DNA of 64,000 nucleotides, from the NCBI GenBank assembly GCA_001599815.1, contig BCIA01000007.1, positions 682,001-746,000 of the forward strand, in the 5' to 3' direction. Under the pieces are notes generated by a model, which was given only the letters and a program-made list of their open reading frames with translations, made no database searches and was not told where the DNA came from. Of this stretch, positions 11,324 to 23,409 are shown piece after piece. Origin of the DNA: Furcasterigmium furcatum. Taxonomy: Eukaryota > Ascomycota > Sordariomycetes > Glomerellales > Plectosphaerellaceae. The position numbers were made by a program, and so were the translations under genes. Position 1 is the stretch's first letter, and each line of letters opens with the position of its first letter.

Positions 11324-12395
11324 CTGCTGCGCCGACGAGATCGCCCGACGTATCGCACCCTCAGCATCACCATCGAAACACCGCCGAGGTAAATGGCCCC
11401 CGCCTGCTGGTCCGTCTATCGCAACAATCTCCGTCGAGTCGGCGAATTAAGTCGCTCGCTGTCTAACCGTGTGCGCCTGGCACGGGTCGACCCCGACGAT
11501 CAACGACGATCTCGCTAGCGAAAATGGAAGGTCGATCTCGGCGTCTGATACAGCATGCTCAGGAACGCCGCAGCGGTTGGCTGGAGATCATCGACGTCCC
11601 GTCCGCAGCGGGGGGTTCCCATGCAGGGAAGCCGAGCGTCGAGCAGCCAAGTTTCGATCATCTGCCGGCGCTACGTTCTACTGCCGCGACGCACGAGTCC
11701 ATTGGCCCGAGACGGGGGATTTAAGGGTCGCGTTCACCAGCTTCGGCGTCCTCCGCCTCCACACACCCCACAGATTAGAAGCCTGTGTTGTGTTGCCAGC
11801 ATGAAGCCAGTGCGCGCGTGCGCCGAGTCCGTTTCCGGAAGCTGGTCGCCAGCCAACCCACGACGCGACACCGACAACGAGGCGTCGCCCGATGTCCCGC
11901 TGCCCTGTTTTACATGGCTAACCTCGATGCAGTGCGATGCCCGAGCCGGCCCCGGACGGATGGTGGACAGACGATGTGGGCACAATACCTAAAGTGTTGG
12001 CCACCACCTGCGTCTCAAGAGCGGACGAAGATGCTCCTTTTTAACTTTAAGTGGCCGCGTTAGGGAGAGCGTCGAGAGTAAGGAGACAAATTACATACCC
12101 CCAAACTTACACCAAACACTCTGGAGTTGAAGTCCGGAAGAGCTGCTTCGCGTCGTGGGGGTAGCAAGAAGGTCAAGACCTCAGAAACACACACTAGGTG
12201 AACTCCTGTAGTACATACCATGGACCAGCCGCCCACGTGCGTTACATCCAGGGCAGCCTAAACTTTCGTTCCGTCTAACAGGGTATCATTTAGGTACAAA
12301 TCAAAGTAGCTGACATGACAATCCGTCCAAGGGTGCGGCAGAAAAATGGCCGCCCGGAACGGCCACATCAACCAGCAGGCTTCAGATTGAGCGTT

Positions 12396-12539
12396 AGATA
12401 ATCGAGATGTCAGATAATCAAGACATCAGATAATCAAGCCGTGAGATAATTAAGCCGTGAGATAATCGAGACATCAGATAATCAAGACGTCGGACATTCA
12501 AGACGCCCGATAATCAAGATGTTAGACAATCGAGATATC
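12396..12539. repeat. 16-bp tandem array, nine units
   Basis: Nine consecutive 16-bp units with consensus AGATAATCAAGACRTC, each starting AGATAAT or a close variant (AGACAAT, GGACATT, CGATAAT). Variation is concentrated in the last six bases and is mainly C/T and A/G. The array directly precedes dispersed repeat copy B; AATCGAGAT is shared by several units and the left edge of copy B, so the two may belong to one element. Confidence 0.85.
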
Positions 12540-12562
12540 CTCTATCTTAACTCTAGGAAATC

Positions 12563-12676
12563 GAGATGACCTCTCTCAGAACCTCAGAACATTCAGATAG
12601 CCTCTAATTGAGCTGGAGGCAGTTCTAACGACTGCCTGATTAACTTGGAGCAGTTTGAAAGAACACCTATCTCGAC
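12563..12676. repeat. Dispersed 114-bp repeat, copy B
   Basis: Gap-free partner of the copy at 5030-5143. Its right end overlaps the last three codons and stop of the GMC oxidoreductase gene (stop at 12667-12669), so this insertion may have supplied the present C-terminus and terminator of that gene. Confidence 0.75.
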
Positions 12677-14576
12677 CGGTCCTCCTTGATGATATCTGCG
12701 GCCTTCTCAGCCACGGCATACACAGTGGCGCAGATGTTACCCGACGGCTCGAGCGGGAAGATGCTGGCATCGACGACACGGATGTTTGAGGTGCCGTAGA
12801 CCACAAGGCGCTCATTCACGACGCCGCCGTCCGCGAGGGGCTTCATGGGCAGGCTGCCCGAGGGGTGGAATGAGGAGATGGTGACCTGGCGGACGATCTC
12901 CTTGGCCTTCTCGAGGCTGTCGCCCACGGTATCGGGGAACCGCTTGCCGGTCAGCGAGTCAGAGAAGGGTGCCGTCTTAACGATCTGCTCGGTGAACTGG
13001 ATACTGCGGGCCAGGATCTCAATATCCAGGGGGTGCGAGAGGAAGGCTGGATCCCAGGCGGGCTTGTCGGCCACGTCGTCGGACACGATATGGACGCTGC
13101 CACGGCTGAAGGGGTGGCTCAGCAGCGCCATGGCGGCGATGTGCGGCGTGGTGAAAGTCGGTACGACGCCGTTGGCATCAGGCGCCGTCAGCGTGGCCGG
13201 GAACAGGTGGTACTGGACCTGGTTGTAGTTCTCCTTCTCCATGCCCTCTCGGAGCACATTGAACTCCTTGTTCGTGCTGTCTTTGCCCAGATGCGCATCG
13301 AGCATCTCCTTCACGTCGGACGGCGACATCTGGCCGTTGATGTCCATGAAGGGTGTGTAAGCGGAAGCCAGCTGTGCTTGCGCGAGAGGCCCAGTGCCGT
13401 TGGTTGCGAACTGCTGCATGGCCTGCGTGATGAACGCCGGGTCCCTGAGACGATCGAGGGAATAAACCCCGTCCTTGATCTCGAAGAGCTGGGCCACGAT
13501 GGCGTGGTCCTGCAGGTGCTCGCCAACGTTCTCGTTCTCGATGACGACGGGGATGTTGTGCTTCTCGAGCAGCTTGCGGCTGCCAACACCGGACAACTCG
13601 AGAAGCTGCGGCGATTGGAACACACCAGCGGCCAGGATCACCTCCTGCTTAGCATGCATGAGCTGCTCCTCGCCCGCGGCAGTCTGGATTACTACCCCAG
13701 TCGCCACTACTTCCTGGCCTTTCCTCGTCACGATCCTCTTCGCAACGGTGTTAGTCAGCACGACGAGGTTCTCGCGCGCCCGTTGCGAGGGGCCGTACCA
13801 GGCCGTCGGCGGGTAGCTGCGCGTCTTGGTCCTGGGGTGGATGGCCTGCATGTTCTGGAAGCCGCCGACGGCGTTGCCCGAGCGCGGGTCGCCGTTCATC
13901 TTGAGACCGAGCTTGTCAAAGGCCTTGACCCAGGCACCCTGGAGGTTCTCGAAGTAGCCCTCGCCCCAGCCGACCTGGAGAGGTCCATCACCGCCGCCGA
14001 GAGCCGGGTCGTACCAGTCATCAACGCCGACGACTGTCCTGGCGTTCTCTCCGGGTGGCGTCACGGTAGCCATCTTGCGGAAGTAGGGTTCGAGGGTCTC
14101 CCATGACCATCCTGGGTTGCCAAGTCTGCCCCACGCGTCGATGTTCTCTTGGGACGGGTACATCATGACCATGAGGTTGATGCCCGCAGAGCCACCGAGC
14201 TGCTTGCCGCGGGGCTGGCCGATGACACGGTTCAGAAGGTTTGGCTTGAGACCCGGTCAGTTGCACGATGGGTGAGGGCATGTGGAGGTCTCCCTACCTG
14301 AGGAGCGGAACTGAATGCCCAGTCATACGCAGGGTTTCCCACCGTCGAAGTGCCGAGGGCGGGTGTGAGGACGAGGGGGTCAGAGCTTCTGTCGGCACCG
14401 GCTTCGACGACAAGGACCTTGACCCCGGGATCTTCAGTCAGGCGCGACGCGACGACGAGGCCTGCCGTGCCACCGCCGACGATGATATAATCGTAAGTCA
14501 TGTTGTGGGGAATGCAACTGCCCAGGACCGAGAACGAGCCATAAGCGGCAACGAGGAGGGCGGACTTGAGGAGCAT
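12667..14576 (-). CDS. Secreted GMC family FAD oxidoreductase
   Basis: Two exons: 14576-14298 and 14244-12667, 618 aa. There is a signal peptide (residues 1-20), then the FAD-binding Rossmann motif YDYIIVGGGTAGLVVASRL and an Ala/Gly-rich PRGKQLGGSAGIN signature. The C-terminal GMC domain has the active-site His in SSFHPSGSLPM and closes with NICATVYAVAEKAADII. The family includes glucose oxidase, aryl-alcohol oxidase and choline/glucose dehydrogenases that oxidise an alcohol with FAD; the exact substrate cannot be read. The second active-site position, usually His or Asn, falls near PSGNICATVY. The gene ends inside a dispersed repeat. Secretion suggests a role in plant-polymer or sugar oxidation, possibly alongside the neighbouring alpha-glucosidase. 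Confidence 0.9.
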
Positions 14577-15671
14577 CTTATATCAAGAAATATACTCACG
14601 CCTGGAGAGTCTGCGGGAGGGGGCTCTAGGGATGTTGTCGAGACTTCGCGGGGTATCATGTTCTGACACGGAGGCTGCGAGTATATGTATCGATGGGTTG
14701 ACTATTGCTTGTGCTAGGTGCCGGGCGACCTACGGCCAGGCTAGGGTCTCGGCTCGTAGGGGCGAGCTATACGGAGCTCGACGATGAGAATTCATTCTGC
14801 TGATTGCTGCGCATCAATCAACCGCTTTCGAGTTACAGACGTATTGCATTCCCGTTCCAGCACTCACGGCCGAGTTGCTAGGTACCCTGGCCGGGATTCC
14901 CGCTTACGTGCAGCAGGCTGGTCTTCGTTGGCAGGTTGTTCACGCTCGGGAGAGGCGAGATGGCCTAGATTGCTGACCAGCATAGGCCCCTGTGCTTTTG
15001 GGGGCCGAGATTTCATGGATTTGAGATCTCTTGCCGACCACATCTAAGCGAGCAAGGTGCCAAGGGACCCTTGCAGCCAACCCTCGACCAGTTGACTAGA
15101 TTTCTCCGTGGAAGCTCCGCTACAAATAGATGGTTGCGGAACGACAATCCGTCCTTGCTCCGAAGATTTCAGTCAATGGCGATGGATCCCTGGGATTATC
15201 GTTCTCCACACGCACCCGTGACAGGATTGCAAAGGACCTTTACATACATTTACAGTAGAAGGTATCAAATGATCGGGACATGAAGGATTCATGGATGCAG
15301 TGTTCGAGACCCCCTAACTTTGGAGGTCAGACTACAAGTAGGGAATCTTCCTCGTACCTCCAATAATTGGAAAGTCAACTTTAACCCCTCTGGTGCTCAG
15401 TAGTAGTAGTGTCATCGTAGTAGTTTCTCTTTCTGATGGTCAGTTCAGAAAAGTTATTCAGCGAACGGCAATCCCTTTTTCCGGCATTCGGGACAAGTAA
15501 GGAGATTTATTTGTATCAACAGATATAAAGTTTTTGGCTTCGAGGAGATATCTACCAGAAGAGATTCGCACATGTCGTCGCCAGGCACATGGTCGTTGAC
15601 ATTTCCATGGCTTAGATAATGTTGTATGGTGCGGAATGAAAGCCTGCGGTGCCGGCACACAACCCTATGGC
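14577..15671. other. Intergenic region upstream of the GMC gene
   Basis: About 1.1 kb. It should carry the GMC promoter at its left and the GH31 3' UTR at its right. A/T content rises toward 15250-15550. Short ORFs only, none with recognisable features. Confidence 0.45.
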
Positions 15672-18600
15672 CTATGTACGAAGGTCCTCGGAGGCAATCC
15701 TTGGCTCATAACTCAAGAACTCGTATGGTAGACCGTCGCCCTGTCCCAGAACACGGACCCTCTCGATCTTAACGCCAGCCTTCTCCATTTGAGTCTGCAG
15801 GTCGTCTTCCTGAGCGGGAAGATGACCCGAGCTGCTCGTGAGGACCTGCCCATCCTCATACCGGAAGTTCAACCCGACCTGATTCTCCCCTCCGTTGAGG
15901 CTGACACCATCGTCGACAAACAGAGCACCGCCGGCGGCGCCGTCGAGTCCCGGCGCGACGAGCAGCTCGAAACTCTTCTTCCGCAGCTCCGTCGTCGTAT
16001 TGGCGCTCTCGATGCGCAGGGGTAGAACGCAGCCGCCGCGGACATGTAGAGGGATGCGGTCCCACGGGACATCCTTCAGGTGGACGTACTCCCCCTTTCC
16101 GTGGACCTTCTTTCCGGTTTCGAATTCGTAGAAGACGTCGTTGGGAAGGTAAATCTTGACATCGGTCGCCTCGTCGTCCGTGACGGGAGAAACCAGCAGG
16201 CAGTTGCCGTAGAAGTATTGCAGGTCGATGGAATACGTATTGGTGTCGTCGGGGTACAGGTACCACATAGGGTTCATCGCCGGCGTCCCGTCCAGGGACT
16301 GGTCGTACATCGCCGTGTAGAGGTAGTCGAGGAGCCTGTAGCGGACGGAGATGGCGTACTTGGCCGCCTTGGTGACCAACGGCCAGAGGTAGAACTCCTG
16401 CGGCGGGGCGTAGTTGTCGGCGTGGTTGCGGAAGAAGGGGCTGAACGCGCCCAGCGTCGTCCAGCGGGCGCACATCTTCTCCTTTGCCTGGCCGCCAAAG
16501 CCGCAGACCTTGTGACTGTTAGTCGAGATTCACGATCTGATGATAAGGGCCGAAACTTACATCGCTTCCAACCATGGGAACCTGATAGATGGACGCGAAG
16601 CTGAGCATTCCGGCAATGCTCACTCGGCTGCGAAAACTGGTCAACCGAAGTCACAGCAAAAGAACCCACAAGGACTCACTAGTGATCCCAAGAAGAGAAA
16701 TTGTCACCAAGCCACTTCTGAACCCACTTTCCGGAACTCACGAAGCTGCTCCGGGTGACGATCAGGGGCTTTAGAAGAGGGCGTCTGTTGAGCGCAGCGT
16801 GCCGTGTGGCCATTCCCATCACTTCTCTCGTCAGCGTGGAACCCGGTCTCAGGATGGGAAAGGTTTCATACTCAAACCATAGAGATTATGCGTGTCATAG
16901 TGGCGATGACCGCCTGCGTGGACAATGTCGGTCCGGGCAGTCCTGTCACTGAGGTCTGCATGCCCCCAGTGATTGTTAATCTTGTATGGAGGGTACAGGA
17001 GATCCTCCTTGTCTTTGTTCCTCGGCTCAGGCGGTGCTCGCGGTTCAAGAGGGGCCTGCGCTTCGCCATCTTCGACACTGCCGACCTCCGGGAATTCGGA
17101 ATCGACACTTTCCTCTTCCGGGGCGCTGGATGCCGGCGTCGAGTGGGCCTCGGCGGCATCGGTGGAGAACCCGGGAAGGGGGCGGGGCGGCTTCCGCACC
17201 GGAGGCGGGTCCGGAGGCGACCCGGATCTCTTTGCAGCGTCATATGGGTCATCGCAGGGGAACGGGCAGAAGTTCGAGGGCTCATTCATGTCGATCCTGT
17301 CCAGTGAGTATGCGCAAGCTTCGATGGCGGCTCGAGAACTTACCAGATTCCATCAATGTCGACCCCCGTTTCCGGGTTGAAGAAGTCTGCGAATCGCTCA
17401 ACCCAGAACTCTGTCGTGTTCGGGTGGAACCAGTCCGGGAATACAGTGACACCCTTGAATAGTCAGACACATCGCATCTCATGTCTAGAGCCATGCTGTT
17501 TAGCTTACCGGCCAGACTACTCCTTGGTATATGGAATCGTTCTTCTGCGGATGCTTGAGGAAAGCGTTCATCTCGACGCCACGATGGTAGGTTGTGTCAT
17601 TGTGCTCTCCAACGGCAGGATCGACCATCAATATAAATTGTTGCTGGCGGTCGTGCAAGTATTTGACGATCTCCCTCATCCTGTGGAGAGGGAAGCGATC
17701 GGGGTCGAGGGAGAAGATGCGGCGATGGTCCATGTAGTCAATGTCCGTCCACATGGTCCTGCCCAAGTCAGCATATTTTCATTACACAGATTTTCATTCT
17801 ACGTACTCAAGAGGGATCCCGGCAGCAGAGTAGTTCGTGATGACCTCGGCAACATCGAACCAGTCCTGGTAACCGTACTTGCACTGGTGGAACTGCGAAG
17901 CGAGTCAGCAGAGCCAATATCTCATCAACCACGGGGCAGAAAACTGTACTCCAAGACTCCAGTACGGAACCATCGCAGGTGTGCCAGACAGAGCCGCGTA
18001 CTGGCGGGATACCTCGATGGGAGATGGTCCGGCGAAGAAGTAGAGGTCGAGGACTCCTCCGATGACGTTGTACTCGAGGGAGTTTTTGCCCTCGTCCCGC
18101 TTCAATTTGACGTCCATGCCATTAGAATTCAGGAGCAGCACTCCATGGGTACCGCCGGTGCGGTGGTCGAAGTACACGGGATGAGAGCCGTAGAGGTTCT
18201 CACCATGAGGGACACCACCCAAGTCGCGCGCCCAGAACGTCCGGCTGTGGTCTTTGTTGGGGAGACGGAAGGGGTCGGTGTGTTCCCCAAGGCCGTAGAT
18301 GTTAGGGTCGTCGGGGAGCCATGTCTGTAGTCGCAGGTACTGGAGCTCGAAGACAAGTTCGGTCTTGGACGTGTCGAACAGGACCTCCTTTGTCGACCTG
18401 CGCTTGACCTGGAAGGTGAATGGGCTCTCCGTGTACTCAAAGTCCAGGTCAGGCTCGTGGGAAGAGGCCTCTCTAGATGTGTGCTCAGGACGAGCGATGA
18501 CCTCCTCGGGAATCTGGTACCGCTTAGCCGCGCGATCCTGGATGAGGACATGAAGTCGCGTGTCTGGCGCCTGTTAGCCTTTGGCACCCACTGCGACTGG

Positions 18601-18840
18601 GACCGAGGACGCCCACTGACCGGATTGATACTCGACGAGGAGACTGAGCTTTGGGATGTCGGGACCGTAGACACCACAGCCGGAGCCAATCAGGTCCAGA
18701 TCGGCCTGGATGGTGGTGCGAGTCTTTGAGACATTGCTCACTGAGTACCCACGACATTTGGCGATGGAATCGACTTGGGCACCGACCGGGCTAAATGCAC
18801 CGAGCGCCAACGCTCCAACCGCAAATGACAGCGGTCTCAT
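15672..18840 (-). CDS. Secreted GH31 alpha-glucosidase
   Basis: Nine exons by eye: 18840-18621, 18563-17950, 17892-17807, 17758-17509, 17453-17344, 17296-16872, 16824-16680, 16627-16561 and 16508-15672, about 917 aa. Signal peptide MRPLSFAVGALALGAFSPVGA; I start at the Met beginning it, not 36 bases upstream. GH31 landmarks in order: YGLGEHTDPFRL, VPYWSLG-FHQCKYGYQDW, IPLETMWTDIDYMD, the nucleophile Asp in GIWIDMNEPSNF, YDTHNLYG, the acid/base Asp in KWLGDN, and VGSDVCGFGG. It hydrolyses terminal alpha-1,4 (and some alpha-1,6) glucosides of maltose and starch products. A Pro/Glu-rich insertion of about 80 residues follows the nucleophile motif, as in fungal two-subunit alpha-glucosidases. The exon 6/7 junction (GTATGA donor, 47-bp intron) is the least certain. 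Confidence 0.92.
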
Positions 18841-19161
18841 CGTGACGATAGTGTAAAAGCGTAAACCCAATTCCACGAGAGATCAGGGCGTATCGAGCTG
18901 TGAGGGTTTGAGTTGGATGGATGGGAGGACGCGGGCGGTGTTCCATGTGACTGAGAAGTGGCTGCCGGTGCGTCATGGTTCCTGATTCGCCCTGTCGGTG
19001 AGGGGGCTGGTACTCGGCCATCTGAATTGGGGCTCAGATTGGCGGGCGTCGTGTTATGGCCCAATCGCCTGGAGGACGACTGATCAGCTTCCCCTCATTT
19101 CTCAGGCTTACTGAAGTGATATGCAAAGGGCACCTCGTGCCTTGGATTAAAAAGGGTATTC
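18841..19161. other. Intergenic region upstream of GH31
   Basis: About 320 bp between the GH31 start and the F-box gene stop, both on the minus strand. It should hold the alpha-glucosidase promoter. No distinct site can be called with confidence. Confidence 0.4.
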
Positions 19162-20550
19162 TTATTGCGTCTCCAAAGGATCTCTGCATGTGCGCGCCGT
19201 CTTGAAGGATATCCCCGCGGCTTCCAGTGCCATGCGTGCGCCCGAAAGACGTGAATTCATCGCGTCGGAGCCCGTCAAGTTGTAGTAGCTTACAGACTTG
19301 AGGCTTCGGAACCGTACACCAGCGACCTCCGCAAGCCTGAGAAAGCATGGTCGAAGCCGTCGTATGGAACCACGAGCTTCTACCAAACGAAGGTGTTGCA
19401 ATGATTCCGGCAGAATATCTACCAGAAGGTTTTCCGGGGCCTCGTCCCAATCTTCGCCGTGGAACAGAGAAGGGCCGTCGATGTTGAGGGTCTCGAGGTG
19501 CTGGAGCCATGTGAGCTTGGACGACCACCCGACCGCAGTGTCACGCACGCAGAGATGCCTGATCTGAGGGACATGGTGAACCAAAGTCTCTTCAATCTCG
19601 GGATTTGTTCCCCAGGCGCCTCTCAGGCCGTACATGCGCTCGTAGCAGCTGAAAGATTCCAGGCGCGGGGAAGAACGCAGGAGCTCTGCGATGCGGCGTG
19701 CTTCGAGCTCACAACCCTGTAGGTGAAGCTTGGTGACATTGGGAAACACTGGTAGTATGGGCTCGGCCGTGGCCTCTTCAGTCATGGAACCCAATGCGAG
19801 AAAGCCCCATGGGATCACGCTCAATGTGAAATATCGGAGGTTCAGCGACGACAGGTTTGGCGCGGCTTTACCGAGGAATCCCAGATTATCCCCCATGGTG
19901 GGCATGCCAGTATGTCCTAGAGAGCGTGGCTCCACGTGGCCATGGAACACAATGGCTTCCTTGAGCTTGACGAGCGCATTAGGGCGCAGGGAGACGCAGA
20001 CTGGCCAGCCATTGCTCCAGAGACGAATCCGCTCGAGGTTCGGTAGCAAAGATAGAACTACCGAATCGAGAATTTGTGGGTTGTACTGCGTGGGGTTCCA
20101 CCCCAGGAGCGCTTCCAAGTGATCCCGGACCCGCCCCTGTGCGGTGGACGCCATTTCCCTGACTCGGCCGAGGTGCTCCTCGTACAAGTCGTCGAGTGCT
20201 GAAGGGGAGCGACAAGAGCTCCTCAGTCGCCAGTGAGACCACGTCGGGCGGTGCAGACACAGAACAAGCCGGGCTAGATCTGGGCGGGCTATGAGGGTTG
20301 GAATAAGGGCGCCCTGGTTGCTGGTCATCGGCATCTCGTAGAGCATCGGGGTAGCAATCTCATTCAGGGCCCTCGACGCCAAGCACATGCTGGCTAGAGG
20401 TTTGCCAGAATACCTCTCGTCATCTCCGTCCATGAAGGTGAAGGCATTCTCTGAGCGGTGTTCGGCCAGGTCCATGTCGTAGACATCGGGTTCTCGGGGC
20501 AAGAGAAAAGTAGCAATGTGCCGCCAAATCTCTGGGGGAAGATACTGCAT
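19162..20550 (-). CDS. F-box/LRR-like protein
   Basis: Single exon, 462 aa from the Met of MQYLPPEIWRHIATFLLP. The open frame extends 56 codons further upstream, but the F-box begins at this Met, so I start here. The F-box (residues 1-40) would bind Skp1 in an SCF ubiquitin ligase. The remainder has repeated Leu-rich, strand-helix segments (VTKLHLQGCELEARRIAELL, LTWLQHLETLNIDG, LRYFTLSVIPW), compatible with a degenerate LRR substrate-recognition region. Filamentous fungi carry many fast-evolving paralogs of this layout whose targets are mostly unknown. The target cannot be inferred from context. Confidence 0.7.
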   Translation of the reverse strand: MQYLPPEIWRHIATFLLPREPDVYDMDLAEHRSENAFTFMDGDDERYSGKPLASMCLASRALNEIATPMLYEMPMTSNQGALIPTLIARPDLARLVLCLHRPTWSHWRLRSSCRSPSALDDLYEEHLGRVREMASTAQGRVRDHLEALLGWNPTQYNPQILDSVVLSLLPNLERIRLWSNGWPVCVSLRPNALVKLKEAIVFHGHVEPRSLGHTGMPTMGDNLGFLGKAAPNLSSLNLRYFTLSVIPWGFLALGSMTEEATAEPILPVFPNVTKLHLQGCELEARRIAELLRSSPRLESFSCYERMYGLRGAWGTNPEIEETLVHHVPQIRHLCVRDTAVGWSSKLTWLQHLETLNIDGPSLFHGEDWDEAPENLLVDILPESLQHLRLVEARGSIRRLRPCFLRLAEVAGVRFRSLKSVSYYNLTGSDAMNSRLSGARMALEAAGISFKTARTCRDPLETQ

Positions 20551-21106
20551 GACTTTGGCTATCTTTTGACTGGAAGTCGGAAACTGTCGCTCTCTGCTGA
20601 TAGTACGTCCAAAGAGTTGTAACTGACATGTATCAAAAGCACAGGCAAGTGTTGCGTGATGATGGCCACTGACAGTCGATATGTTGTTTTCGGGGTCACC
20701 ATGAGGTTGGCACAGCAACTATGAGCACCTCCCTCGGCGTTCGGAGTTCCATACTACCCCTCTGGCAGATTCCCAGCCGTCTATCCAAGGGCTCATGAGG
20801 AACATGTCTCGATGCAAGCACATACCGATGGCATGAGGAGTGTGTAAAACTGCCGAGCGTTTCTTCTCGATGGGAGTGGCATCACAGAACAGTTCAGGTG
20901 GCACATTGGTTGATACATTCTCTTCAACACCGCGGACCACTTGGAAACACGAATCTCCAACATCAGCGCGCCAAAGTCCCAAACCCGAGCCCAGTAAGTA
21001 ACAATGGCAATACAGGACACCCCATTCTGAGAACCCGTCCCGTGAAGCCTGCCTCAGGGAAAGTACGCGTGGCGACTTTCAGCCGGTTCTTGCCCCAACA
21101 GCTTGC
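20551..21106. other. Intergenic region upstream of the F-box gene
   Basis: About 555 bp. F-box promoter and the 3' end of the small secreted-protein gene. Short unrelated ORFs only. Confidence 0.4.
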
Positions 21107-21455
21107 TCAAGCCTGCGTCGCGTTGGCATTCGCCAACTCCTGCACCTGCTGGCACGCCCACATCATGGAGCCGTACCCATCCCAGAATGATTGGATGATG
21201 TAGCCGAGCTGTTCGTGGGTGGGCTGTCGGGAGTGGCTGTCAGCAGTCATACACGCGGAGAAGTCAGGCCGAGGGCGGGGGACATACACCGTCAGTGCCG
21301 GCACGGATCGCCTCGAGAGCCGACGAAGCAGTGAGAGCCGAAGGCTGAAGCATAGTGCAGTTGATGCTCGGGGCGGCGGTGACGACGACCGGTTGAGGGG
21401 CAGCCGCCGCGGCCGAGGCCAGTGCGAGGAGGGTGAGGATCTGCTTGGGCTGCAT
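21107..21455 (-). CDS. Small secreted protein, unknown function
   Basis: Two exons: 21455-21288 and 21223-21107, about 94 aa. Signal peptide MQPKQILTLLALASAAAAAP, then a short mature region with only two Cys (in SINCTM and MWACQQ), ending QVQELANANATQA. The intron uses a GTATGT donor and keeps the frame. An alternative GT two bases away would break it, which supports the choice. A TATAAAT lies about 165 bp upstream. Size and secretion make it an effector-like candidate by form only; no domain is recognised. A longer unspliced ORF on this strand (21107-21667) lacks a signal peptide at its start and is less likely. Confidence 0.6.
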
Positions 21456-23409
21456 TCTAGGCGATGGTTTATGGGGGTGGCGAGTAACGACAGTGGTGTG
21501 TAAGACGAAGATCCAGTCTTGCGTCCGAAAAGGAAAGGAATACGAACAAGAAGAAGTGAAAAGAAGGTGATGTTGATGATGATACTGGTGGACCGGATGG
21601 TGACGCAGACTTCATGGGATTTATAGACGGTCCGCAGGCCTGCTTTCTGCTGTGGGCCAAGTGACAAGGTTGGTGAACATCACGTCCATAACTTGGCGGA
21701 ACCGACCTGGTGTTTCGAGAACGGCCAACAGAGCTGTGGCCGCTCTGCCGGGCAGCCTGGGACGACGCATGGCATTGGGCAAACTCCGACCGCAGACCAA
21801 AAGGGGATGGCTCAAAGGTTGCCGGGCCCAGCCGAATGTATTCTTAGCCAGATCAAGGCATTGGAAAATATTCATTGGGCAGCCTCGAGATGGACGACGT
21901 TCGCAAGTGGCCTGTTAAGCGCCAAACGATACCGGCTATGAGGGGAGACAACCGCGCCGGAGCTGTCGCGACCCCAGAAAATGGAGGCTCATCGCTAAGG
22001 AAGCAAACATTGCGAGGATCATTGACTTGGAAATGGGGTAACTAAGCTACATGTACATGTTCCCTGAGTCGAGGAGCAAGGGCTGCTCCAGATACAAAGG
22101 TCGAGCGGGAGACAAGGCCCAATATGATGCTGCTGCGCAGCCGTGGATGACGCCCGCGATCAATTCACTGCCAGGCATGACATCTCCTGATACTTGGCAA
22201 CCCGATGTTCTGGACCACAACCCTGCAACGTAGCATCTGAGGCATGCGGCCAGTGGGCGGCCAGGTCGGAGACCAAGCCAATGGCACGCTGCGGTGGAGC
22301 GCATTTGCTGGGCGGCCGTTGGGCCAGCCTTATTTCGCCCCTTTCTTTGGCTGACGGGGATGATTCAGGTTTAGGCGCGGCGCGACAAGCGGCCCAGCCA
22401 TTGGAACGTCACGGTTCTGGGCACGTTAGCATGGCCGAACGCCCTCACACCGCCAGACACCGGCAGGCAAAGGGGTAAATGTTAAGCGCTGTCGGTGCCC
22501 AAGCTCAATGAACCGAGCAAATGGGGGCTTGACACATGAAAACAACGACTGTTTCGCTTCAGGTCATGACCGGACGCGACGTGTGCACCCAGCCTGGACG
22601 AAGGTCCGGAGATGTTGTTGTTGAAAAAAGCCACGCTCGGAGCCCGGAGCGCGGGCTGAGCCGGCCCCTCATTGCTTCTTTGACCGAGGCGTCAACGGTT
22701 CAGGGGTAATCTCGGGAGTCGCGGTGGCACGCGATGCTTGCTGACCCGAAGAATACGACGACCACGGCCGGCAAATACGTCCAACGACACGATGCAACGA
22801 GATGAGAGGCTGGCGAGTATGCACCCTGACTATAACGCACATTAGCCCGCATAATCACCTTATTTCGCTCACCTTGGGGCGGTATTCGGTGGTCAGCAAT
22901 CACACCAAGCTCGTCCGTCCGCATTTTCAGCTTCTCGCCAAGACCCGACGATGCTTGTTTAGCCCTACAAGGCGCGGACTATGCCGTTCATGAATCGCAG
23001 CAAAACCAATCAGACGCCACGAACTTGGCGATCCCTCTATAACGCCCTGGCATGATGTTCTCCCGTCTTACTGCGATATCCACAGATCTCCCTCCAAACT
23101 GCCGGCCCCACGTGTGAACGCTCACAATTACGGCAGATGATCCGCCTTGGAGGCCTTCGAACTGTTGTGAAGCTCAATATTGCTGGTAATAAGCTCGCAC
23201 TGCTAGCCAGAAAAGGAATCGAGGGCCCCGTTGATGGAGAAATCCGCTGGCTGCCTGGCGAGGTACCCCTGAGATGATCAAATATGGCGTGGGGAAGCGA
23301 AGGACTATATCTTCAACGGAGACGCCTGCAGAGTTTCTCGAACAAGAAGACCCTGATATTCCCATTTTGTGGTTGAAACATCCGTTGTCTGGAACTGAAT
23401 GTTGTCAAA
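21456..23409. other. Gene-poor divergent intergenic region
   Basis: About 1.95 kb between divergently transcribed genes. The left end carries the small secreted-protein promoter (TATAAAT at 21619-21625 on the minus strand); the right end carries the promoter of the membrane-protein gene. The middle has scattered short ORFs with no domain. Confidence 0.45.
21619..21625 (-). promoter_or_regulatory. TATA box candidate for the small secreted protein
   Basis: TATAAAT on the coding strand about 165 bp upstream of the ATG. Position-based inference. Confidence 0.35.

Larger units (their letters stand above)
11207..12666. other. Repeat-bearing intergenic region
   Basis: About 1.45 kb. The RNase promoter occupies the first few hundred bases. 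The middle has only short ORFs. From 12396 it carries a 16-bp tandem array and, abutting it, copy B of a 114-bp dispersed repeat that runs into the end of the GMC gene. Confidence 0.5.
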
